Below, piece after piece: positions 24,891-32,591 of a stretch of DNA of 33,374 nucleotides; position 1 is the first letter of the stretch; each line of letters starts with the position of its first letter. A model generated the notes under the pieces. The model did no database searches, was not told where the DNA came from, and worked only from the letters and a program-made list of their open reading frames with translations. The translations under genes and the position numbers were made by a program. Source of the DNA: a bacterium HR15 (GTDB taxonomy: Bacteria > Armatimonadota > Fimbriimonadia > Fimbriimonadales > GBS-DC). The stretch covers positions 92,289 to 125,662 of the forward strand of contig BEHR01000003.1 in the NCBI GenBank assembly GCA_002898555.1, in the 5' to 3' direction.

Positions 24891-26189
24891 ATGAAAACAC
24901 GCGTGGTTGCATGGCTTGGGATGACCTTCATGCTTCTGGCGATGGCGCCCGCCCAGAAGCCGCTGGACGACTATTTCAAGCGCGCCGAACCAGCATACCG
25001 TTGGGAAAAACGCGATGAAAAGCGTGTAGAAGGCGGCACCATCTACACGCTCTTTATGATCTCGCAGACATGGCAGGGCATCGAGTGGGATCACTTTGTA
25101 CAGATTTTTTACCCGGACAAGCCCCGTTTCCCTCGCTTCGCCACATTGCTCAACACAGGCGGCAACCCCAGCGCAGGCAACGAAGCCATCGGCATGCTCA
25201 TTGCCCAGCGCAGCGGCGCGCCCTTCGTGATTCTGTACGGCATTCCGAAACAGCCCCTGTATGGCGGGCTATTTGAAGACGCCCTGATCGTCTACACATG
25301 GCAAAAGTTTATTGAGACGGGCGACCCCACCTGGCCACTCCACTTTCCGATGGCGAAAGCGGTGCTGAAATGCATGGATACGGTGCAGGCGTTTCTGAAG
25401 CAGGCAGGTAAGCCCGTGCCGGAAAGATTTCTTATCACAGGTGCCTCCAAGCGTGGCTGGACGACATGGCTGGTGGGCGCAAGCCGCGATAAGCGCGTGG
25501 CAGGGATCGCCCCCATGGTGATCGACACGCTCAATCTCCCTGCACAAGTGCCACACCATCTGGAGTTCTATCGCGGAGTGCCCAGCGAGCAGATTAGCGA
25601 CTACACACAGGCAGGCATGCTCGAAAAACTCAACACACCCGAAGGGCGCAAACTGGTGGCGCTGGAAGACCCCTACAGCTATCGCGACCGCTACACGATG
25701 CCCAAGCTCATCATCAATGGCACGAACGACCGCTACTGGGCGCTCGACGCGCTGAACCTCTATTGGGATGGGCTGCCCAACCCTAAGTGGGTGCTCTATG
25801 TGCCAAATAGCGGGCATGGGCTGGAGGATCGTGTGCGCGTGTATAACACGATGGTTGCCTTTGTGCGCGCGTTGGCACAAGGGCGCAGCCTGCCCAAAAT
25901 GGAATGGCAGTTCCGCCAGACCGAGCAGGGGCTGGAACTGACCGTCAAAAGCAGCCCGGCTGCCAAAGAAGCCTATCTCTGGACTGCCAGCACCGCTGTG
26001 CATGACTTCCGCGACGCGAAGTGGCAGTCGCGCCCGATGGAACGCACGCGTGAAGGCTGGCGCAGTGTGCTGCCCAAACCCAGGGAGGGCTGGTCCGCTT
26101 GCTTCGCGGAACTGGTGTTCGAGCTGGACGGGCAGACCTATACCCTCTCCACCCAACTGCAAATTCTGGGTGCCAACAATGCCAAGTAG
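24891..26189 (+). CDS. Secreted PhoPQ-activated pathogenicity-related (PqaA-like) alpha/beta hydrolase
   Basis: A 432-residue protein with a signal peptide (hydrophobic to about residue 20, A-M-A-P-A-Q). The alpha/beta-hydrolase core shows the nucleophile elbow G-A-S-K-R-G-W (Ser near 186), the acid in I-N-G-T-N-D-R-Y-W and the histidine in N-S-G-H-G-L-E-D. These motifs and the full length match the PhoPQ-activated pathogenicity-related family; the name comes from Salmonella PqaA and does not imply pathogenicity here. The last 110 residues form a beta-rich domain. AGGAGA precedes the ATG. The frame is open further upstream inside the previous gene, but the signal peptide fixes the start. Confidence 0.88.
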   Translation: MKTRVVAWLGMTFMLLAMAPAQKPLDDYFKRAEPAYRWEKRDEKRVEGGTIYTLFMISQTWQGIEWDHFVQIFYPDKPRFPRFATLLNTGGNPSAGNEAIGMLIAQRSGAPFVILYGIPKQPLYGGLFEDALIVYTWQKFIETGDPTWPLHFPMAKAVLKCMDTVQAFLKQAGKPVPERFLITGASKRGWTTWLVGASRDKRVAGIAPMVIDTLNLPAQVPHHLEFYRGVPSEQISDYTQAGMLEKLNTPEGRKLVALEDPYSYRDRYTMPKLIINGTNDRYWALDALNLYWDGLPNPKWVLYVPNSGHGLEDRVRVYNTMVAFVRALAQGRSLPKMEWQFRQTEQGLELTVKSSPAAKEAYLWTASTAVHDFRDAKWQSRPMERTREGWRSVLPKPREGWSACFAELVFELDGQTYTLSTQLQILGANNAK

Positions 26190-26203
26190 CTCTTGATGTC
26201 GCC

Positions 26204-27313
26204 TTACACGCCGCGCAACACCTTCAACAGGAACGCCACCTGCTGCTCGGCATAGCGGCGGGCATATTCGCGATCGCTGGGCACGATCGTGGGCGTCTCA
26301 TGGTCGGTCAAGGTGGGAATGCGGTCATGCCAGCGAAAGTGGTCAGGGGTCTCATCGGGCAGTTCAATACCGACCAGCGTGGCGACCGCCAGCGTCCACA
26401 TGCGCGGCACCGTGGTCAGGTTATAACCCCCACCCCCCAACGCAACGGTTGGCAGACCGAGCGAACGCGCCCATGCGACCGCTCGCAGCCAGCCCTGCGC
26501 CGTCAAATTCAAATGACCCAGTGGGTCTAAATAGTGCGGGTCAGCACCCATCTGCAGCACCAGCGCGTCAGGCTGAAACCGCTCGAAAGCACGCGGCACG
26601 ACCTGCTGGAACGCCCACCACCAGATCTCGTCATCTGTTTCGGGTGCGAGTGGGATGTTGATCGAAGTGCCCCACGCTTCCCCTTCACCCAGCTCGTCTG
26701 CAAAGCCCGTGCCCGGAAAGAGCCATCTGCCCCCCTCATGAATCGAGACAGTGAGCACCATCGGGTCGCGATAGAAAATCCATTGCACCCCGTCGCCGTG
26801 ATGGAGGTCGATATCTAAATAGGCGACGCGCGGGAAGCGCTCGCGCAGAATAGCAATCGCAATGGCGGGGTCATTGAACACGCAGAAGCCGCTGGCACGG
26901 TCGGGCATCGCATGGTGGAGTCCGCCACCCATGCTGAAGGCAAGCGATTCGCCGTCGCGCACCGCATAAGCGGCTGCGACGGTGGTCTTAACATAGGCGA
27001 GGGCAGCCTCCCACATGCCCACAAAGGGCGGATTATCTCCCAGTGGCGAGAAGCCCCAGCGCGTCATCTCCATAATGGGTTCGCCCACGCTAATCGCCTT
27101 CACGATGTCCACATAGCGCTGGGTATGCACGCGCAGAATCTCGACGGTTGCCCGCTCTTCAGACAGGGAAGGCTCCTGCAAGCACAGCGATGAGCCAAAC
27201 AGCCCGTACGCCTCGATTAGCTCCAGCATCAACCGCAGGCGCATTGGCTTCAGCGGATGCGACTCGGAAAACTGATACTGCTCCAGCTGGCTGGTGTAGA
27301 AAAAGGGCACCAT
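26204..27313 (-). CDS. AcuC-like histone deacetylase superfamily protein
   Basis: A 369-residue class I-type zinc deacetylase. The active-site His pair is G-L-H-H-A (133-134). Zinc ligands are Asp169 and His171 in D-I-D-L-H-H-G-D-G, and Asp258 in Q-M-G-A-D. G-G-G-G-Y-N near 293 is also typical. It resembles acetoin-utilisation protein AcuC, which deacetylates acetyl-CoA synthetase in Bacillus; the partner here is unknown. ATG 27313 is chosen because AGGAGAACAGGG precedes it and the frame upstream of it runs through the promoter into the divergent gene. Its 3' end lies 14 bp from the convergent hydrolase gene. Confidence 0.9.
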   Translation of the reverse strand: MVPFFYTSQLEQYQFSESHPLKPMRLRLMLELIEAYGLFGSSLCLQEPSLSEERATVEILRVHTQRYVDIVKAISVGEPIMEMTRWGFSPLGDNPPFVGMWEAALAYVKTTVAAAYAVRDGESLAFSMGGGLHHAMPDRASGFCVFNDPAIAIAILRERFPRVAYLDIDLHHGDGVQWIFYRDPMVLTVSIHEGGRWLFPGTGFADELGEGEAWGTSINIPLAPETDDEIWWWAFQQVVPRAFERFQPDALVLQMGADPHYLDPLGHLNLTAQGWLRAVAWARSLGLPTVALGGGGYNLTTVPRMWTLAVATLVGIELPDETPDHFRWHDRIPTLTDHETPTIVPSDREYARRYAEQQVAFLLKVLRGV

Positions 27314-27334
27314 CCCTGTTCTCCTGTTGTGGGT

Positions 27335-27340
27335 AGTATA
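27335..27340 (-). promoter_or_regulatory. Predicted -10 of the deacetylase gene (AGGTATACT)
   Basis: Minus strand CAGGTATACT, 21 nt before the ATG with a normal ribosome binding site between. Divergent from the 5'-nucleotidase promoter 27 bp away. Confidence 0.55.
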
Positions 27341-27367
27341 CCTGCCCACTCGCTCCTCGCTCTGAGG

Positions 27368-27373
27368 TATACT
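27368..27373 (+). promoter_or_regulatory. Predicted -10 of the 5'-nucleotidase gene (AGGTATACT)
   Basis: GAGGTATACT ends 6 nt before ATG 27380, so the predicted transcription start is the A of the start codon: a leaderless mRNA. Confidence 0.55.
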
Positions 27374-27379
27374 TGCCGC

Positions 27380-28924
27380 ATGAGCCGAAGGAGATGGTGG
27401 TGGCTGCCTGGTATCGTGGTGAGCTTGTTCGGGCTTACCCTCCAGCTGGGCATCACGGTCGATTCGCAGCAGCGCTGGGCACGCATCGTCATTCTTCACA
27501 CGAACGACACGCACGGACACCTTCTCCCTTTCAGTTATCCCGAAGGGATCGACCCAAACTCGCAGGAGGCACAGCTGCCCTACAAGCATGATATAGGCGG
27601 AATCGCTCGACGCGCGACTCTCTTACGCCAGCTGCGCCAGCAATTCCAAGGAGAGACGCTGGTGGTGGATTGCGGCGACTTTATGGATGGCACGCCCTTC
27701 TCGTTGCACTACTTTGGGGAAGCGGATATCACCGCGATGAACGCCTGCGGCTACGATTACGCAACGCTCGGCAACCATGAGTTCAGCAACAGCCTGCCCC
27801 AAGTGCAGAAACTGATTCGGATGGCACGGTTCCCCTATGTGTGTGCGAATGCCCGCCTGCGGGCGACAGGCACACCGCTTTGTCATCCCTATTTAGTAGT
27901 GGAGCGGAACGGACTCCGCCTGGCACTGTTTGGGCTGATCGTGCGCGATACGCAGAACTATCGCGGCGCACGCGAGGGCGTGGAGATTCTTGACCCCTAT
28001 GCAGTTGCTGCACAGCTTGTGCCGCAGCTGCGCCAACAAGCCGATGTGGTGATTCTACTCTCGCATCTGGGCATCGAGACCGATATGGAGCTGGCGCGGC
28101 GAGTGCCCGGCATCGATGTGATTGTCGGGGGACACTCCCACACGCGCCTGATGCAGCCACGCTTTGTGCCCTGGGATAAACCCCTCTCAAAAAGCGTGAT
28201 GGGACTGAACGGCACGGTGATTGTGCAAGCGCACCAGTGGGGCGGCGAACTGGGACGGTTGGAAATCTTTGCCTATCGCGACCGCGAGACACATCGCTGG
28301 GCACTGGTCGCCTATAAAGGCGAACTGATCCCCATCACGCGCCAGATCCCCGAAGACCCAGCGGTCACCCGCGTCGTGAATCGCTACTGGAAGCCTATTG
28401 CACGACAGTACGGACGCATCGTGGGCATCGCGACGGATGATTTCGTCCAGCGGGGCGACGACCTCGCCGAGTATCACCTTGTGAGCGACGCCATTCGCGC
28501 TATTATGGGCAGCGACTTCGACATTCAGAACCTCTATGGTGTGCGCATCCAACTGGCAAAGGGCCCCATCACCTATTACGACCTGGCACGCATGCTGCCC
28601 TTTGGCAATACGGTGGTGCGCTTTGAAATAAAAGGGGCACAGCTCAAGCAGCTTCTGGAGCAACAGCGACCGACCTGCAGCGCAAATCTGCGCTATCGCG
28701 TGGAGAACGGGCGACTCGTAGAAGCGACGCTGAATGGCGAACCCATCCGCGACGATGCCCTCTACAGGGGCACCACCAACTCCTATTTTGCCGACCGCTA
28801 CCTGAAGCCCATGAATATCCCCTTCGTCGATACGGGGCGGAAGCGGCTCGATGTGGTGGCGGAATATATTCGCCAGCAAAAGCAGATCTCACCCATGTTT
28901 GACGGCAGGCGCATCGTGCGGTGA
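27380..28924 (+). CDS. Secreted 5'-nucleotidase/2',3'-cyclic phosphodiesterase (UshA-like)
   Basis: A 514-residue metallophosphoesterase of the 5'-nucleotidase family. A signal sequence (R-R-R-W-W-W followed by a hydrophobic run, to about residue 25) precedes the dimetal site: H-T-N-D-T-H-G-H, D-C-G-D-F-M-D-G, G-N-H-E-F and G-G-H-S-H-T. The C-terminal substrate domain (about 345-500) shows V-S-D-A-I-R-A, D-L-A-R-M-L-P-F-G-N and the F-E-I-K-G segment. It probably hydrolyses extracellular nucleotides to salvage nucleosides and phosphate. ATG 27380 has no ribosome binding site and lies 6 nt after the -10, consistent with leaderless translation. Confidence 0.92.
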   Translation: MSRRRWWWLPGIVVSLFGLTLQLGITVDSQQRWARIVILHTNDTHGHLLPFSYPEGIDPNSQEAQLPYKHDIGGIARRATLLRQLRQQFQGETLVVDCGDFMDGTPFSLHYFGEADITAMNACGYDYATLGNHEFSNSLPQVQKLIRMARFPYVCANARLRATGTPLCHPYLVVERNGLRLALFGLIVRDTQNYRGAREGVEILDPYAVAAQLVPQLRQQADVVILLSHLGIETDMELARRVPGIDVIVGGHSHTRLMQPRFVPWDKPLSKSVMGLNGTVIVQAHQWGGELGRLEIFAYRDRETHRWALVAYKGELIPITRQIPEDPAVTRVVNRYWKPIARQYGRIVGIATDDFVQRGDDLAEYHLVSDAIRAIMGSDFDIQNLYGVRIQLAKGPITYYDLARMLPFGNTVVRFEIKGAQLKQLLEQQRPTCSANLRYRVENGRLVEATLNGEPIRDDALYRGTTNSYFADRYLKPMNIPFVDTGRKRLDVVAEYIRQQKQISPMFDGRRIVR

Positions 28925-28926
28925 AA

Positions 28927-29111
28927 AACGAGTAGTGAGTAGCAAATGGCGAATGGTGAATGAAATTTTTCTCTGGGCTACCCCGGAAAAGAAAATTTTG
29001 AGCGCAGCTGGGTCAGAGAAAAAAATTTCGGATGGCAAGGAGCAAATGGTAAATGGTGCGCAACAGATGGATAAGATACCACTCACCACTCACCACTTAC
29101 TACTTGCCACC
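28927..29111. repeat. Heptanucleotide repeat arrays flanking island C
   Basis: Left of the island, 7-bp periodic units GAGTAGT, GAGTAGC, AAATGGC, GAATGGT run from 28930. To the right lie two AAATGGT units (29044-29057). Then the inverted form ACCACTC, ACCACTC, ACCACTT, ACTACTT occupies 29078-29105. The right array overlaps the first codons of the next gene (L-T-T-H-H-L-L-L). The two sides are partly complementary. Confidence 0.75.
28962..29029. repeat. Palindromic mosaic repeat, island C
   Basis: GAAATTTTTCTCTG (28962-28975) and CAGAGAAAAAAATTTC (29014-29029) are near-perfect outer arms. Between them are CTACCCC, an inverted GGAAAAGAAAATTTTG module and GCTGGGTC. Positions 28984-29029 match the reverse complement of 17085-17129 with two substitutions and one extra A. 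It sits between the 5'-nucleotidase and the glycosyltransferase genes. Confidence 0.9.
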
Positions 29112-30413
29112 TTCGGCTTGATCGCGATGGTTTACGCGCTGCTGGTGCCGCCTTTTGAGCTGCCCGACGAGCCGGACCATCTTGCCTATGTGAACTTTCT
29201 GGCACAGCGAGGCGAGCTGCCCAATCAATATGACCCGACGCGGGCGGTACTACGAGAGGGGCATCAGCCGCCGCTCTATTACGCGCTGGGCGCGCTCCTT
29301 GTGCGCCTGACACAGCCTGACCATCGCGTTGATGTACGTCCAGCCCCGCATCGTCCACCCGACCCCAGCGCGCCAGAGCATATCCCTATCTTTCACCATG
29401 TGGATATACCCATCTTTCTAACGGAAGCCGACCGTGTGGGGTTCTACCTGCTCCGCCTCATGTCGGTGCTGATGGCGATACTGAATGTAGCGGTCGCGTT
29501 GCGCCTGTTTGAACGCGTGCTGAAGGAGAAAGCGCACGAAATCATGGCGGGTCTATTGCTGATTGGGTTGCCACAGTTTGCCTTTATCAGCGCAGGGATA
29601 ACGAATGACAATCTGGCAAACCTGATGGGAACGCTCACGCTATATGGGTTGATTCGTCTGCTTGAATCGCCTGAATCTATGCGGACCCATGTGGGCAGCG
29701 GTATCGCGCTTGGATTGGGGTTGCTTGCCAAGAAGAGCCTGCTTACGCTGCTGATCGGCTGGGCGCTGCTAATTGGCTGGTGCTGGTGGCACCATGGTGT
29801 TCGAAGTCAGAAGGCGAGCCGACAGCGGATAACATGGGGCGCACTCCTCACGCTGACCCTGGTCGGTCTGCTCGCAGGCTGGTGGTTGGTTCGCAACGCG
29901 TTGCTCTATGGCGACCCATTGGGCAGTGAGATGGAACGGCGCACTTTGCCGGGGCTGGTGAACGAGAAGTCACTCTTTTCGCGCTACTTTTTGGCGAGCT
30001 TCTGGCGCGTCACGCTCTTTTCGGGAATTGGCATCTTCGGTTGGATGAATGTGTTGCTGCCCTTCTGGGTCTATGCGTTCTGCACGCTGCTGCTCCTGCT
30101 TGCGCTCTTGGGATTAGCGCGTGGATGGCGTGGCATGTCGATAGAACTGCGCTGGAGTCTGGTGTGGGTGCTGCTTGGGGTGGCGGGGCTGGTCTGGTAC
30201 AACCTGACCTACAGCCAGCCGCAGGGGCGATTGCTGTTCCCCGTGCTATCGGCGGGGCTGGCGTTGGTAGCGTATGGATTGGGACAGTGGATACCACCCA
30301 CACGAATGCGTCTCGCTCTCTTTGCACTCGCTGCACTTGCCCTGCTACTCCACCTGCTCAGCGGATGGACAATTTATACCTTCTACTATCCTGCCGAGCG
30401 GTACCGCTTCTAA
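29046..30413 (+). CDS. GT-C type membrane glycosyltransferase (DUF2142/PMT-like)
   Basis: A membrane protein of about 455 residues with roughly ten hydrophobic segments. The first external loop has P-P-F-E-L-P-D-E-P-D-H, the acidic motif expected for lipid-phosphate-sugar dependent GT-C transferases. H-Q-P-P-L-Y-Y-A follows near residue 80. It probably transfers a sugar from a polyprenyl-phosphate donor to an envelope glycan or protein; the acceptor is unknown. The start is uncertain: ATG 29046 has AAGGAG only 3 nt away, ATG 29067 has none, and the frame is open through the upstream repeat. The N-terminus is coded by repeat-derived heptamers. The 3' end overlaps the convergent uracil-DNA glycosylase gene by 69 bp. 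Confidence 0.8.
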   Translation: MVNGAQQMDKIPLTTHHLLLATFGLIAMVYALLVPPFELPDEPDHLAYVNFLAQRGELPNQYDPTRAVLREGHQPPLYYALGALLVRLTQPDHRVDVRPAPHRPPDPSAPEHIPIFHHVDIPIFLTEADRVGFYLLRLMSVLMAILNVAVALRLFERVLKEKAHEIMAGLLLIGLPQFAFISAGITNDNLANLMGTLTLYGLIRLLESPESMRTHVGSGIALGLGLLAKKSLLTLLIGWALLIGWCWWHHGVRSQKASRQRITWGALLTLTLVGLLAGWWLVRNALLYGDPLGSEMERRTLPGLVNEKSLFSRYFLASFWRVTLFSGIGIFGWMNVLLPFWVYAFCTLLLLLALLGLARGWRGMSIELRWSLVWVLLGVAGLVWYNLTYSQPQGRLLFPVLSAGLALVAYGLGQWIPPTRMRLALFALAALALLLHLLSGWTIYTFYYPAERYRF

Positions 30414-31091
30414 CCCCAACCGCGCTTGAACCTTTAGCAGCAACTCGACCAACATTGGCTTGGTGAGCAGACCTGTGTAGGTGTTGCGTGCACTCGGATG
30501 ATAGCTTGCCGCGAGGAACCGTTCGCTTTGCAGCGGATAGATGGCGCCATGCTGAAAAGTGTAGCTTACCCCTGGCAGGAGCTGGTTCTCAAGGCGCAAC
30601 AGCTGCCGGCAGGTGTTGAAAGCGATCTGTCCCAGAGCAAGGATACCGCGCAGGTTCGGCATCAAATGATAGGTGCGTTGCAGATAGGGGAAGCAGTTTT
30701 TCAGTTCTTCGGGTGTGGGTTTATTGTCGGGCGGCGCACAGTGTAGCGCAGCAGTTATCAACACCTCGTACAGCTCCAGCCCGTCGTGCCGATGAGTTGA
30801 GAGTGGCTGGTTGCAGAAGCCAGCGCGATAGAGGGCATCGTACAGAAAGTTGCCCGAGGCGTCGCCTGTGAAGATGCGCCCGGTGCGGTTGCCGCCATGC
30901 GCGGCGGGCGCTAAGCCGACAATCAGCAGGCGGGCATCTGGCGAGCCGAAATTTGGCACAGGCTTGCCCCAGTAGTCCCAGTCGCGATAGGCGGCGCGTT
31001 TGCGCTGCGCCACCTGCTGACAATAGGTTCGCAGGCGCGGGCATCGCGCACACGCCACAATCTCCGCTTGCAACCGCTCATAGTTGTCCAT
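30345..31091 (-). CDS. Family 5 (UDGb-type) uracil-DNA glycosylase
   Basis: A 248-residue Fe-S uracil-DNA glycosylase of the thermophile families. The key motif G-L-A-P-A-A-H-G-G-N-R-T-G-R (59-72), followed by F-T-G-D-A-S-G, marks family 5, which lacks the catalytic Asp/Asn of families 1 and 4. The second motif is Y-H-P-S-A-R-N near the C-terminus. Cys14, Cys17, Cys118 and Cys133 are likely [4Fe-4S] ligands. It removes uracil and other deaminated bases, a useful repair activity at high temperature. The ribosome binding site is not evident. The last 22 codons overlap the opposite-strand glycosyltransferase gene. Confidence 0.93.
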   Translation of the reverse strand: MDNYERLQAEIVACARCPRLRTYCQQVAQRKRAAYRDWDYWGKPVPNFGSPDARLLIVGLAPAAHGGNRTGRIFTGDASGNFLYDALYRAGFCNQPLSTHRHDGLELYEVLITAALHCAPPDNKPTPEELKNCFPYLQRTYHLMPNLRGILALGQIAFNTCRQLLRLENQLLPGVSYTFQHGAIYPLQSERFLAASYHPSARNTYTGLLTKPMLVELLLKVQARLGLEAVPLGRIVEGINCPSAEQVE

Positions 31092-31110
31092 GAGTGCAAA
31101 ACGCCCTGCT

Positions 31111-31251
31111 CTAACACCCGTTTCCGAAATTGATTAGCACCAGCAGCAGGTCAGCATCGCCCACGATGCCACCGCCATCGATGTCCTCGGACAGACCAGA
31201 CCCCCTTTGACCAAAAGCAAACAGCACCCGCAGCAGATCCTGATCATCGCA
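31111..31251 (-). pseudogene. Remnant of a dockerin-like gene 3' end
   Basis: In one minus-strand frame, 46 codons read C-D-D-Q-D-L-L-R-V-L-F-A-F-G, then D-I-D-G-G-G-I-V-G-D-A-D-L-L-L-V-L-I-N-F-G-N-G-C and a TAG stop. This is the tail of a two-loop dockerin-like domain. Upstream in frame, the first half of loop one is missing and the sequence becomes unrelated, with no start codon or coding sequence feeding it. It lies directly after the related gene at 31304-32521 and is probably the residue of a deleted tandem paralogue. The second loop has also lost one ligand position (G-G-G). Confidence 0.7.
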
Positions 31252-31303
31252 TCGCTCGCCCCTCCTGCTGTGCTGGAAAAGGGGCGACTAACGCCCTGCT
31301 TGG

Positions 31304-32521
31304 CTATTCGCGACACTCCCCAAAACGCGACAGCACCATCAGCAGATCCTGCTCATCCACAATCCCGTCCACATTCACATCTTCGGGGCTGTACCCACGC
31401 CCAAAGCGAAACAGCACCATCAGCAGGTCGGCGTCGTCCACACAATCATCCCCATCCACATCCCCCTGAATCCCAAACCGATCCAGAATCGCCACCGCCC
31501 CACTCGCTAATACCAGATCAAGATATCGCCCATCAGGGGAAATCGAGGCGCCTATTGCAGGGTTATTGCGCAGCAGATCTGCATACGCCGCGTTGATATC
31601 TATCGTCAACCCACGCCCCTCCTCCCACAGATAGAGAAGAGGAGGCTCCCATTCATCCTCACCACGCAAAGTCACGACCGTCAGCCGCCCATCGAAAGTA
31701 GGAACTGTCGCCGACCCTCTGGCAGGTACCAGCATCTCATACCGATCTTCATCGGGAAACCAGCGAGCGGGAGCACCCAACGGCGGATCGTGATCAAAAA
31801 AGATCGCACTCCCCATTGCCACGCGCCCATCCCAGGCAACCCCTAGATAGGCGCCTGGGCGCGCGCAGCGGATCCCCCACCCCTCCCGCCAGAAAGCGTG
31901 CTGAGTAGTAAAGATGCAAGCATCCATTATCTCGCGCCCGCTGGCAGAGATGTTGCTGGGATCACCCCCCAATCCCTCTATCACTTCCGGCTGCCCCGTG
32001 GGCGACCAGCGCACCGTCTTGTGGCACGGACCCGGCGGACAGGGAAACTCCGCCTTCCCCACCACCCAGCCCCCGTCCCACGAGATCAGCCAGGCGCTTG
32101 CACGGAGGGCCCCCCGCGGCAACGGCAAATATTCTATCCCCACCCCGCGCCGCCAGCGAAATCTGCGACTCGACGGATTTCTCGGATCACCATACAACTC
32201 CGTCCCAAGCACCACGCTGCCATCATATGAAACATCGCCTGCATAGCCCCAAATCGCCTCCCGCGGATTGCGCGTCAAGCCCCCATCCGCCTTCAAGTAC
32301 CACCACCTGTCCCGCACCGTCCATATCGCAGGATGAGATTTCCAAGTAGTAGTCACAAAGAAATCGGTGACCACCACCTGACTATTGGGAGAAATGTGTA
32401 TATATCCCCCTCCTGTGATATCGCGACCCAGTCCTTCTCCGTCAATCCTCACAAGCCGCTGCCCATACAGCAGCGCCACCAAACCCCAACACGCCAAGCC
32501 CACAAGCCCTATCCGTCGCAT
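31304..32521 (-). CDS. Secreted repeat protein with C-terminal dockerin-like calcium loops
   Basis: A 405-residue exported protein. A short signal peptide (V-G-L-A-C-W-G-L-V-A-L-L-Y-G-Q) precedes about 320 residues of repeated beta segments of the kind I-S-P-N-S-Q, V-S-Y-D-G-S-V-V-L-G, I-S-W-D-G-G-W-V-V-G-K and V-A-W-D-G-R-V-A-M-G, reminiscent of HAF-type or propeller-like repeats. The tail (about 352-405) has two EF-hand-like loops, D-V-D-G-D-D-C-V-D-D and D-V-N-V-D-G-I-V-D-E, each followed by D-L-L-M-V-L. ATG 32521 is preceded by AGGAGGG; the longer frame to 32617 would disrupt the signal peptide. Function unknown. Confidence 0.78.
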   Translation of the reverse strand: MRRIGLVGLACWGLVALLYGQRLVRIDGEGLGRDITGGGYIHISPNSQVVVTDFFVTTTWKSHPAIWTVRDRWWYLKADGGLTRNPREAIWGYAGDVSYDGSVVLGTELYGDPRNPSSRRFRWRRGVGIEYLPLPRGALRASAWLISWDGGWVVGKAEFPCPPGPCHKTVRWSPTGQPEVIEGLGGDPSNISASGREIMDACIFTTQHAFWREGWGIRCARPGAYLGVAWDGRVAMGSAIFFDHDPPLGAPARWFPDEDRYEMLVPARGSATVPTFDGRLTVVTLRGEDEWEPPLLYLWEEGRGLTIDINAAYADLLRNNPAIGASISPDGRYLDLVLASGAVAILDRFGIQGDVDGDDCVDDADLLMVLFRFGRGYSPEDVNVDGIVDEQDLLMVLSRFGECRE

Positions 32522-32547
32522 CACCGGAACCCTCCTGCTCCAAGAGC

Positions 32548-32578
32548 AAAAGGGGACAGGGCAAACCACCCTGCCCCC
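32548..32578 (-). terminator. Rho-independent terminator of the DUF1929/dockerin-like gene
   Basis: On the minus strand, GGGGGCAGGG pairs with CCCTGTCCCC (10 bp, one G-U pair) around a 7-nt loop, followed by TTTT. It lies in the 70-bp gap before the next gene, so 31304-32521 probably needs its own promoter. Confidence 0.75.
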
Positions 32579-32591
32579 ACACCACACACGG

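Noticed and set aside
17085-29029. CRISPR array
   Set aside because: The repeated modules are palindromic, occur in mixed orientation, have no regular unique spacers, and no cas genes are near.
31134-31316. A 60-codon Cys-rich minus-strand ORF as a gene
   Set aside because: It is the out-of-frame reading of the dockerin-like remnant; the conserved residues are in another frame.
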